A DNA stretch of 13,153 bases from Syntrophomonadaceae bacterium (lineage in GTDB: Bacteria > Bacillota > Syntrophomonadia > Syntrophomonadales > Syntrophomonadaceae): positions 1 through 13,153 of the forward strand of contig JAQUGU010000019.1 in assembly GCA_028683995.1 (NCBI GenBank). Direction: 5' to 3'. Under the pieces are notes generated by a model. That model ran no database searches, had not been told where the DNA came from, and saw only the letters and a program-made list of their open reading frames with translations. A program made the position numbers and the translations under genes. Shown piece by piece: positions 7,101-12,823 of the stretch (the stretch's first letter is position 1; each line of letters starts with the position of its first letter).

Positions 7101-7708
7101 GAAACCAGGCCGGGGCCGAGTAAAACTGGCTGCAGTTGTTTCCCTTGCAGGGCACATACTACTGTATCCAAAAGTTTATCCATACAGGCAACCAGGGAAT
7201 TGGATTTATTTAATGGGTCATCCTGGCGGAAGGGCACAAAATATATGTTTTTCATGTTAATTAAAAGTCCAATATTCCTGGCATTAATGCCCAGGGCATC
7301 ATTGGTGGAAATCGCTATTACCACCGGTCTTTGATTGCGTAAATGAGCTTTAATAGCCATTAAGGCCGGCGTATCTATTATCCCAGTGGCCAGTTTAGCT
7401 ATAGTATTCCCGGTTGCTGGAGCAACTACGACTACATCCAGTAGTTTTTGCGGACCAATTGGTTCAGCACCAACTATTGTGTTAATTATAGGCTTATTAC
7501 ATATCTCGCTTATTTCCGTTTTCAGATCCCTGACCTGGTAAAAGCGGTTGTCAGTCTCGTCAACGGTATATGAAAATACCGGTAAAATATCGGCACCTTC
7601 ATTCTTAATATCCCTTATCTGGGGAATAACTTCGCCTACGGTACAATGAGAACCGGTAACTACTACCCCAACCCGGACCCCCCTTAACCGGTTGTGACTT
7701 TCCAGCAA
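7097..7708 (-). CDS. dpaB: Dipicolinate synthase subunit B
   Basis: DpaB is the flavoprotein-fold subunit of dipicolinic acid synthase, which oxidises the DapA product to the calcium-chelating spore-core compound in the mother cell. The 203-aa product (B. subtilis SpoVFB is 200) shows 'VGVVVTGSHCT' at 13-23, APATGNTIAKLA at 96-107, the IDTP segment at 111-114 and STNDALG at 134-140, the pattern of flavin-dependent decarboxylase-like proteins. The start is TTG at 7708, with GGGAGGTG upstream. It lies 15 bases after dpaA, forming the classic spoVF pair, and its stop lies in the -35 box of the asd promoter. Confidence 0.95.
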   Translation of the reverse strand: MLESHNRLRGVRVGVVVTGSHCTVGEVIPQIRDIKNEGADILPVFSYTVDETDNRFYQVRDLKTEISEICNKPIINTIVGAEPIGPQKLLDVVVVAPATGNTIAKLATGIIDTPALMAIKAHLRNQRPVVIAISTNDALGINARNIGLLINMKNIYFVPFRQDDPLNKSNSLVACMDKLLDTVVCALQGKQLQPVLLGPGLVS

Positions 7709-7723
7709 TCTCTACACCTCCCT

Positions 7724-8644
7724 TCAGGCAAATAGTAAACCGGCATCTAATTTTGACAGTTCACTTATAATTAATTGGGGAATAACATCTGCCAGAATTT
7801 TCCCTGCATATATCGGGGCGACCTTGCCGGGAAGACCAGGGGCAAGAATAGCCTTGAGACCATAGGTATTGGCTGCTTCAAAATCGGTTCCTCCTGGTTG
7901 AGTGGCCAGGTCAATTATAAGCACATCAGCATTAGTATATTTAAGAATATCCTTATCAATAACCAGGGCCGGAACCGTATTAAACACAATATCAGCACTG
8001 TTCATAATTTCCCGCAGCTCGGAGAAGCTGGCCCGTTTACACCCCATTTCATAAGCTCGGGCCAGTTGTCCCTGATTACGGGCAACTACGGTTACGTCAG
8101 AACCTAATGCTTTTAAGATCCGTGCCAATGTAATTGCAGTCCTGCCAAAACCAATAACGCAGGTTTTGCTGCCATGGACAGTTATGGGGGTTTCTTCCAT
8201 TGCTATCTGGACAGCACCTTCGGCCGTAGGTATGGAATTAAGTATGGCTATTTCATCCATTTCAATTATTTCTATAAGGTTAAAACCGTAGACCTGTGCC
8301 CATTCCTTAAGAAATGGCCGGGCTGACCCGATTATAACCAGGGCATTGGGGGCCATAGTCTGTATAGCTTTTTCGCTAAGCATTAAACTGCTTTCAGCAT
8401 AGATCGCTCTGATTAAACCATCAGGACTGGTACCTGGAATAGGTAAAATTACTACCTCTGACTCTTTACAGGCTTCTTCAACTGTATGAACAACAAAGGC
8501 CCCGGGGCCAATTTTGTCTCGGGGAAAACCAGTAACAACTACTGTAGCCCCCATTTTTACAAGTTCGTTTACCAGGATAAGCTCCCGCTCATCGCCCCCC
8601 AGTACGGCAATTTTAACTCCGGAAAGCACCGAGCTCACCATCAT
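7724..8644 (-). CDS. dpaA: Dipicolinate synthase subunit A
   Basis: DpaA is the NAD(P)-binding subunit of dipicolinate synthase. The 306-aa product (B. subtilis SpoVFA is 297) has the N-terminal 'VLGGDERE' at 14-21, PTAEGA at 139-144 and a Rossmann loop VIGFGRTA at 163-170. The start is uncertain by two codons: ATG 8644, ATG 8641 and GTG 8638 all follow AAGGGGG, and the last has the best spacing; the longest is given. A sigma-K-like promoter precedes it, matching the known mother-cell control of spoVF in B. subtilis. Gene order dpaA-dpaB-asd is strong support and implies that the organism makes endospores. Confidence 0.96.
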   Translation of the reverse strand: MMVSSVLSGVKIAVLGGDERELILVNELVKMGATVVVTGFPRDKIGPGAFVVHTVEEACKESEVVILPIPGTSPDGLIRAIYAESSLMLSEKAIQTMAPNALVIIGSARPFLKEWAQVYGFNLIEIIEMDEIAILNSIPTAEGAVQIAMEETPITVHGSKTCVIGFGRTAITLARILKALGSDVTVVARNQGQLARAYEMGCKRASFSELREIMNSADIVFNTVPALVIDKDILKYTNADVLIIDLATQPGGTDFEAANTYGLKAILAPGLPGKVAPIYAGKILADVIPQLIISELSKLDAGLLFA

Positions 8645-8682
8645 TCCCCCTTCGACAATAAACTATGGCCACGATTAATAGC

Positions 8683-8710
8683 ATTATATGTACTCCGCCT
8701 AAATGTGGTG
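8683..8710 (-). promoter_or_regulatory. Sigma-K-like promoter of dpaA-dpaB
   Basis: The minus strand has CATATAAT (8683-8690), matching the sigma-K -10 pattern CATAnnnT, and CACC with AC at 8708-8709, 17 bases upstream as the -35. It lies after the dapB terminator and about 40 bases before dpaA. In B. subtilis spoVF is under sigma-K. The same box contains TATAAT, so sigma-A use cannot be ruled out from sequence. Confidence 0.45.
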
Positions 8711-8752
8711 CTTGTCTGAAATGTCAACATCTATGGTTTATAAAGAAATAGG

Positions 8753-8780
8753 CAAAAAAAAGCGGGAAATATATCCCGCT
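8753..8780 (-). terminator. Terminator after dapB
   Basis: AGCGGGA (8761-8767) and TCCCGCT (8774-8780) make a perfect 7-bp stem with a 6-base loop. On the minus strand a run of T follows (8754-8761). It is a strong intrinsic terminator that separates dapB from dpaA. Confidence 0.88.
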
Positions 8781-8898
8781 AGTTTTCATTAAAATATAGC
8801 TTTTAGGCTAAACCTTGTAGCAGAGACTTTATTCCCTGCGGTTATCGGTGTTTCCTACCTTAATGGGCAATAAATTCCCCGGTAGAACCAAGATCGGG
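8781..8898 (-). other. Structured dapB 3' UTR, possible small RNA
   Basis: Between the dapB stop and its terminator lie 118 bases with no open frame but several hairpins. TTCTACC pairs with GGTAGGAA (8881-8887 with 8852-8859, one bulge), with an inner GGG-CCC. GCAGGGA pairs with TCTCTGC (8833-8839 with 8820-8826, one G-U) and is closed by an outer AACC-GGTT (8840-8843 with 8811-8814). I do not recognise a known riboswitch. It may be a 3' UTR-derived small RNA or a metabolite-sensing element. Confidence 0.35.
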
Positions 8899-9699
8899 TT
8901 AGAGTAAATTTTCCATACCATAAACCAGGCCCTGGCGATCAATCATCTTTTTGACCACCATTAACACTCCAGGCATAAATCCAACTCTGTCTATGGAGTC
9001 ATGACGGATGGTTAAGGTCTGCCCTGAGCCTCCAAAAATAACCTCCTGATGGGCAACCAGCCCGGGCAGACGAATACTATGTATTCTCACCTGGTCCAGA
9101 TTACCACCACGACAGCCGGCGATTTTTTCAAATTCGCGGACATTTCTTGGAACCCGACTGCTGCGGCTCTCATTTATTAATTCAGCCGTCTTAATGGCGG
9201 TCCCGGAGGGAGCGTCCATTTTCTGGTCGTGATGTAACTCAATAATTTCAACGTCAGGAAAATACCGGGCTGCTTCCCGGGCAAATTTCATCATAAGAAC
9301 TGCTCCAATAGCAAAATTAGGTATTATGGCCAGGCCGATGCTATTATCCACAGCCAGTTTTTCCAGTTGCCTCAGTTCTACTTCATTAAGTCCGGTAGTT
9401 CCTACTACGCAGGTAATATTCTTTTTTAAAGCCGTCCTGGTATTATTAAACACTGCCTGGGGATTGGTAAAGTCTATCATTACCCGGGGGTTGGTTTTTT
9501 CAATCACCCGTTCCAGGTCATTTTCTACCTTTAAATCTATCTCTTTCAGCTGGCTTAACTGAGAAAGTTTTTCTCCCTTCCCCCGGATATCAACCAGTCC
9601 TACCAGATGTAAATCCTCATCCGAGGAAACCGCTTTTACGGTCTCCAGCCCCATTTTTCCCAGTACTCCAGTTACGATTACTTTAATTTTGTCTGCCAT
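8899..9699 (-). CDS. dapB: 4-hydroxy-tetrahydrodipicolinate reductase
   Basis: DapB reduces the DapA product with NAD(P)H to tetrahydrodipicolinate, continuing to diaminopimelate and lysine. The 266-aa length is typical. The nucleotide-binding motif is G11-x-x-G-x-x-G17 (TGVLGKMG), and the substrate region shows ELHHDQKMDAPSGTA at 154-168, with His156, His157, Lys160 and the DAPSGT loop. The ATG at 9699 has GGAGG seven bases upstream. It follows an unknown gene by 38 bases and ends in a structured 3' UTR and terminator. DapB competes with dipicolinate synthase for the same substrate, and the two are in separate transcripts here. Confidence 0.97.
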   Translation of the reverse strand: MADKIKVIVTGVLGKMGLETVKAVSSDEDLHLVGLVDIRGKGEKLSQLSQLKEIDLKVENDLERVIEKTNPRVMIDFTNPQAVFNNTRTALKKNITCVVGTTGLNEVELRQLEKLAVDNSIGLAIIPNFAIGAVLMMKFAREAARYFPDVEIIELHHDQKMDAPSGTAIKTAELINESRSSRVPRNVREFEKIAGCRGGNLDQVRIHSIRLPGLVAHQEVIFGGSGQTLTIRHDSIDRVGFMPGVLMVVKKMIDRQGLVYGMENLL

Positions 9700-9737
9700 A
9701 AACTTACCTCCATGTGTAATTCTGCATGTTGAATTAA

Positions 9738-10181
9738 CTACAGTTTATTATACTCCCGGGCTTGTTCCAGAACAAACTTGCTTATTTCCTGCATAGCCCG
9801 GCGCTCAGTGAAGCTTAACCAGTCCTTATGTTTTCTTCCCTTTTTTATAAGTTTAATAAATTTTTCCACCTGGGAGATTTCTGATCTTATTTTGGTTATC
9901 AGGTCCGGTCCGCTGGTGTGCTGATACAGATTCTCCATATCCTCTATTATTTTATTGGCCCCATTATTAATAGCCATAACTGCAGCCTGTTCCAAAAGCA
10001 AATGTTTTTGCAGGTCATGTTCGAGAAACTCCTGGATTAGACCCCAACGTTTCTCATCCCGAACCATCAGAATTTGCATAGAAATATCCTTTTTGCAGCT
10101 TTCTATTATAAGAATCTGTTCTATAGTGTTTCTATAAAGACTATATACTCTATCCAGATTATCTTGATTAATTTCTTTCAT
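9738..10181 (-). CDS. Unknown helical 147-aa protein upstream of dapB
   Basis: I do not recognise this protein. The 147 residues appear almost wholly alpha-helical and charged, with no signal peptide, membrane segment or metal motif; Cys29 is the only cysteine. Helices run roughly 5-30, 35-60, 62-85, 95-115 and 122-145, with a basic patch KKGRKHKDW at about 113-121. A helical bundle or coiled-coil regulator is a reasonable guess. The start is ATG 10181 with GGGGAGG upstream. It is the first gene before dapB (38 bases) and divergent from rqcH, so it is probably co-transcribed with dapB. The ribosome site and the full-length frame make a real gene likely. Confidence 0.75.
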   Translation of the reverse strand: MKEINQDNLDRVYSLYRNTIEQILIIESCKKDISMQILMVRDEKRWGLIQEFLEHDLQKHLLLEQAAVMAINNGANKIIEDMENLYQHTSGPDLITKIRSEISQVEKFIKLIKKGRKHKDWLSFTERRAMQEISKFVLEQAREYNKL

Positions 10182-10254
10182 ACATACCTCCCCTGGTACC
10201 TTATACTATTTTAACTTACTACAAAAAAATTAGGTAAACCGAAAAGAGGATTAT

Positions 10255-10283
10255 TTGTAATAGACCAGTTCAAATGCTATACT
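10255..10283 (+). promoter_or_regulatory. Sigma-A-like promoter of rqcH
   Basis: TTGTAA (10255-10260) and TATACT (10278-10283) are 17 bases apart, with TGC before the -10 box (extended -10). The predicted RNA start near 10290 gives a leader of about 30 bases before the ATG at 10321. I see no equally good divergent promoter for the minus-strand gene at 10181. Confidence 0.7.
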
Positions 10284-10320
10284 TTTGCTGTTACTTAGCC
10301 CGTTTGAAGGAGGAACCGAT

Positions 10321-12084
10321 ATGCCTTTTGATGGAATTGCTATCAGGGCTATATGCCGAGAGTTAGACTCGGATCTTGGCAATGCCCGGATAGATAAAAT
10401 CTACCAGCCCGAAAAGGACGAAATAGTATTCTTAATACGGGCTTTTGGAAGCAAGTCCTTGCGTTTACTTATATCTGCCAACCCTCGTTGGGCCAGGATG
10501 CATAGCTGTGAGCAGAGAAAAGCTAATCCCAGCAACCCACCCGCTTTTTGTATGCTTCTGCGCAAATACCTGGAGGGCGGAAAAATAAAAGCCATCCGGC
10601 AAGTGGATTTTGAGCGCATAGTGCATATATACATAGAAGCCCTGGATGAGTTTCGGGAATGGAAAACCAGGGTTCTGGTCTGTGAGTTCATGGGTCGACA
10701 TTCCAATATAATACTGCTAAATCCTGAAAACCAGATTATACTGGACGCCATTAAAAAATATGGCAGCGACCTTAGTTCTTATCGTGAAGTCTTACCGGGC
10801 AAAAATTACATAAGCCCGCCTGATCAGGGTAAACTGAATCCCCTTTCCTGTAGCTTTACCGATTTTGGGCAGCTTATGTGGAAACAGGAGCCCGATTCTT
10901 CGCTGTCATCCTCACTGTTTAAGGTTCTAAGCGGTATCAGTCCCTTTAGTGCCCAGGAGATATGTCAGGCTGTCGGTATTGATCCGGATCTGCCGGTAGA
11001 AGAATGCGGCGAATTTGAATTTAGCAGTATTTTCACCCAGGTGCAAAAGACTATTGCAGCTATAGATAATGGTCTGTTTGAAACCCGCTTACTTTATAAA
11101 AATAACCAGCCCTGGGAATTTGTCATATCTCTACCTTCCCCGCTACCTGCCGGAGCCAAAAATATGGTTTATCCTTCAGCTAATACCGGAGTCGACGATT
11201 ACTACCAGCAGCGCTTGGATAAAATCCGGCTGGATTCCAGCAAAACTAATATTACTCGCACCATCAAATCACAGCTGGATAAGGCTTATCGCAAGAGATT
11301 TCTGCAAGAAGGGGATAAAAGCAGAGCCCTGGAGAATGAAAAGTATAAGACCTGGGGTGAGCTCCTAACCTCCTATGCGCACCAGTTTCAAAAGGGCGAT
11401 ACCGTGGCCCAATTGCAGGATTTTTATACCGAAGAACCGGTAACTATTGACCTGGATCCCCGTTATACCCCAATCCAGAATGCCCAGAGGTATTTTAAAA
11501 TTTACAACAAAAGCCGTTCCGCCCTCAAGCATCTTAAGAAATTACTGGCTAGAAACCAGCAGGACATTGATTACCTGGAATCAGTCCTGGTGTCTATTAA
11601 ACAGGCTGAAAACCTGGATGAACTGAATGAGATCATCGAAGAATTGGTAAAAGAAGACTACTTGAAAGAACACTCCAAACGTAAAAAGCAGCAGCAGCGC
11701 AGTGAACCGCGCCATTTCGTTTCTTCCGATGGGCTGGAGATTCTCGTGGGCCGAAATAATCGCCAGAATGATATACTGACCCTGAAACAGGCCCAGGGGC
11801 ATGATCTGTGGCTGCATGCCAAAGACATCCCCGGAACCCATGTTATAGTTAAACTACCGCAATCTTTAACATCTATTAATGATGTTCCTGACAAGAGCCT
11901 GGAGGAAGCTGCCAATCTGGCAGCCTATTTCAGCAAAGCCCAGGAATCCACCAAAGTACCGGTTGACTATACTTTTCGGGCTAATGTGCGTAAGCCCGGT
12001 GGAGCCCGCCCAGGAATGGTTATCTACGACAACTACTGGACCATTATGGCCAATCCGGGCGAAGCCAGGATCGGTGAGGAGTGA
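10321..12084 (+). CDS. rqcH: RqcH / NFACT (FbpA-like) ribosome quality control protein
   Basis: RqcH binds obstructed 50S subunits carrying peptidyl-tRNA and recruits tRNA-Ala to add an alanine tail that marks the chain for degradation; older names are FbpA and YloA. The 587-aa product opens with the NFACT-N signature MPFDGIAIRAICREL, followed by 'KIYQPEKDEIVF' (26-37) and the 'EFMGRHSNIILLN' segment (122-134). A charged coiled-coil region occupies roughly 310-460, and the C-terminal NFACT-R domain shows GLEILVGRN at about 471 and HDLWLHAKDIPGTH at about 491-504. Glu98-Arg99 falls where a functional Asp-Arg pair occurs in family members. ATG 10321 has AAGGAGG seven bases upstream; an ATG 36 bases earlier lies in the leader. 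The stop and last residues overlap a repeat-like sequence. Confidence 0.95.
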   Translation: MPFDGIAIRAICRELDSDLGNARIDKIYQPEKDEIVFLIRAFGSKSLRLLISANPRWARMHSCEQRKANPSNPPAFCMLLRKYLEGGKIKAIRQVDFERIVHIYIEALDEFREWKTRVLVCEFMGRHSNIILLNPENQIILDAIKKYGSDLSSYREVLPGKNYISPPDQGKLNPLSCSFTDFGQLMWKQEPDSSLSSSLFKVLSGISPFSAQEICQAVGIDPDLPVEECGEFEFSSIFTQVQKTIAAIDNGLFETRLLYKNNQPWEFVISLPSPLPAGAKNMVYPSANTGVDDYYQQRLDKIRLDSSKTNITRTIKSQLDKAYRKRFLQEGDKSRALENEKYKTWGELLTSYAHQFQKGDTVAQLQDFYTEEPVTIDLDPRYTPIQNAQRYFKIYNKSRSALKHLKKLLARNQQDIDYLESVLVSIKQAENLDELNEIIEELVKEDYLKEHSKRKKQQQRSEPRHFVSSDGLEILVGRNNRQNDILTLKQAQGHDLWLHAKDIPGTHVIVKLPQSLTSINDVPDKSLEEAANLAAYFSKAQESTKVPVDYTFRANVRKPGGARPGMVIYDNYWTIMANPGEARIGEE

Positions 12085-12146
12085 GGAGATAGGGGTTAGG
12101 GGTAGAAAGTACTGGAATGTGTAGGGGCGAACCCGCGTGTTCGCCC
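12066..12146. repeat. REP-like element at the 3' end of rqcH
   Basis: Two copies of GTGAGGA (12073-12079 and 12080-ish onward) lead into GGGGTTAGGGGTAG and then a palindrome: GGGCGAAC (12125-12132), loop CCGCGT, GTTCGCCC (12139-12146). The TGTAGGGGCGAACCC...GTTCGCCC type of sequence is a widely dispersed intergenic repeat in bacterial genomes, including Firmicutes (from memory). The first part overlaps the last codons and stop of rqcH. No transposase is nearby. The hairpin lacks a T tract, so it is a poor terminator. Confidence 0.6.
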
Positions 12147-12193
12147 GCGGTCAGTAATTCTGTCCCGGGTTTTATTGTCGGCAAGGGAAGTAT

Positions 12194-12224
12194 TTGTTAA
12201 TAGTTCTTCCTTTTTTGGTATAAT
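12194..12224 (+). promoter_or_regulatory. Promoter of the small toxin gene
   Basis: A perfect TATAAT (12219-12224) is preceded by TG (12216-12217), an extended -10. A TTGTTA lies 19 bases upstream (12194-12199), rather far for a -35. The predicted RNA start near 12231 coincides with the start of the left arm of the inverted repeat. Confidence 0.68.
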
Positions 12225-12231
12225 AAGTCAT

Positions 12232-12255
12232 GGAGTTGCCGTTTGGCGGTTAGTC
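12232..12255 (+). repeat. Left arm of the inverted repeat (toxin mRNA 5' end)
   Basis: The plus strand reads GGAGTTGCCG, then TTTGGCGG, then TTAGTC. The minus strand of 12405-12435 carries the same GGAGTTGCCG, then a longer loop ending in GGCGG, then CTAGTC. This arm lies seven bases past the toxin -10 box, so it forms the first part of the toxin mRNA, where it can fold into a small hairpin (GCC-GTTT-GGC). Confidence 0.75.
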
Positions 12256-12276
12256 ACTTTCCCGCGAGGGGAGGTG

Positions 12277-12363
12277 ATGCCTGTGATTACATATGGCGAA
12301 TTGTTTCAATTCTGTCTGGTGATCGTAGGAATTATTTCTCTGTGCATCATGTGCAGAAAATAG
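12277..12363 (+). CDS. Small holin-like type I toxin peptide
   Basis: The 28-aa peptide (MPVITYGELFQF, then a hydrophobic stretch CLVIVGIISLCIMC and the basic end RK) has the layout of the putative holin-like toxins related to TxpA: an 'iTYgeLfqf' head, one membrane segment and a charged tail. Such peptides insert in the membrane and are silenced by an antisense RNA. Ribosome site GGGGAGGTG touches the ATG at 12277; the GTG at 12283 has better spacing (eight bases from GGAGG) and would give 26 residues. It has its own promoter, a strong downstream hairpin and an opposing promoter. A longer open frame running back to 12175 crosses the promoter and is not used. Confidence 0.78.
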   Translation: MPVITYGELFQFCLVIVGIISLCIMCRK

Positions 12364-12364
12364 C

Positions 12365-12391
12365 GAAACCGCCTTGTAATTAGGCGGTTTC
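12365..12391 (+). terminator. Hairpin after the toxin gene
   Basis: GAAACCGCC (12365-12373) and GGCGGTTTC (12383-12391) form a perfect 9-bp stem with a 9-base loop, starting one base past the toxin stop. A second stem, CCGAA-TTCGG (12391-12395 with 12401-12405), follows. There is no clean T tract on either strand, so it may act as a stability hairpin or a kissing site as well as a terminator. Confidence 0.6.
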
Positions 12392-12404
12392 CGAAAACAA
12401 TTCG

Positions 12405-12435
12405 GACTAGCCGCCCTGCAAAAAGCGGCAACTCC
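12405..12435 (-). repeat. Right arm of the inverted repeat (antisense RNA 5' end)
   Basis: On the minus strand this arm reads GGAGTTGCCGC, a loop TTTTTGCAGG, GCGGCTAGTC. The stem GCCGC-GCGGC gives a 5-bp hairpin near the 5' end of the antisense RNA. It mirrors the left arm at 12232-12255 and lies 12 bases past the antisense -10 box. Confidence 0.75.
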
Positions 12436-12447
12436 TTTAATAACTAT

Positions 12448-12476
12448 ATAATAGCATCCAACAAAACATACGTCAA
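12448..12476 (-). promoter_or_regulatory. Antisense (antitoxin) RNA promoter
   Basis: TTGACG (12471-12476) and TATTAT (12448-12453) on the minus strand are 17 bases apart, with TGC before the -10 (extended -10). It is closer to consensus in its -35 than the toxin promoter, as expected when the antitoxin RNA is made in excess. Confidence 0.75.
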
Positions 12477-12507
12477 CGAAACATCCCCGTTAGTATCACG
12501 TAATATC

Positions 12508-12531
12508 TCGAGGTCGTTTACAGAACCTCGA
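12508..12531 (-). other. Hairpin around the stop codon of the 97-aa gene
   Basis: TCGAGGT (12508-12514) and ACCTCGA (12525-12531) form a 7-bp stem with a 10-base loop that contains the TAA stop (12518-12520). No T tract follows on the minus strand, so it is a weak terminator candidate at best. Read-through would enter the antitoxin RNA promoter region. Confidence 0.4.
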
Positions 12532-12811
12532 CCGAGCCGTCCGGGTTTTTCTGGACTTTGCTGTCTTCTTCCAGTATGTAGACTTTATTATTCACCGTAT
12601 CTATAGCTACATCCCGATTAATCAGGGTGGTCACCTCGTCCTCGGTTACCAGGGTGCGAATTTGAACCCCGTTGTCATAAAGTTGTATGGTTAATTCTCC
12701 ATGTTCCCGTTTAATTACCTCATGCTGGTGCCGGGTATAAGGTTTCATAAAAATATACTCATAACCACCCTCGGCAAAAAACATTTCCTGTCCATTAAGA
12801 AAGACCCGCAC
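12518..12811 (-). CDS. Unknown 97-aa protein downstream of pyrE
   Basis: I do not recognise this family. The 97 residues look beta-rich, with alternating strands such as 'GELTIQLYDNGVQIRTLV' and 'DTVNNKVYILEED', and few helices. There is no cysteine, signal peptide or membrane segment. The start is GTG at 12811, with GGAGG eight bases upstream overlapping the pyrE stop region; the gap to pyrE is 12 bases, so the two are co-transcribed and perhaps coupled. The position suggests a link to pyrimidine synthesis, but nothing in the sequence proves it. Confidence 0.72.
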   Translation of the reverse strand: MRVFLNGQEMFFAEGGYEYIFMKPYTRHQHEVIKREHGELTIQLYDNGVQIRTLVTEDEVTTLINRDVAIDTVNNKVYILEEDSKVQKNPDGSVEVL

Positions 12812-12823
12812 CGGTATCCCCTC

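Larger units (their letters stand above)
12277..12441 (-). ncRNA. Predicted antisense antitoxin RNA
   Basis: A strong minus-strand promoter (12448-12476) would start an RNA near 12441 that runs through the toxin 3' hairpin and the toxin coding region. It has no open frame of its own with a ribosome site. By analogy with RatA/TxpA and SR4/BsrG it would pair with the toxin mRNA. The 3' end is not determined by the sequence I can read; the left limit given is only the toxin start. Confidence 0.55.

Noticed and set aside
6750..7334. 194-aa plus-strand open frame across asd and dpaB
   Set aside because: It overlaps two certain genes on the other strand, is low in complexity (Ser/Thr-rich) and lacks start signals; it reflects codon bias of the real genes.
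12125..12180. Intrinsic terminator of rqcH
   Set aside because: The 8-bp palindrome has no T tract, and the later CCCGGGTTTT has no convincing partner stem; the end of the rqcH transcript is unresolved.
12175..12276. N-terminal extension of the toxin frame to a 62-aa protein
   Set aside because: It would start upstream of the toxin promoter -10 box and run through the promoter and ribosome site; the family is 25-35 aa long.
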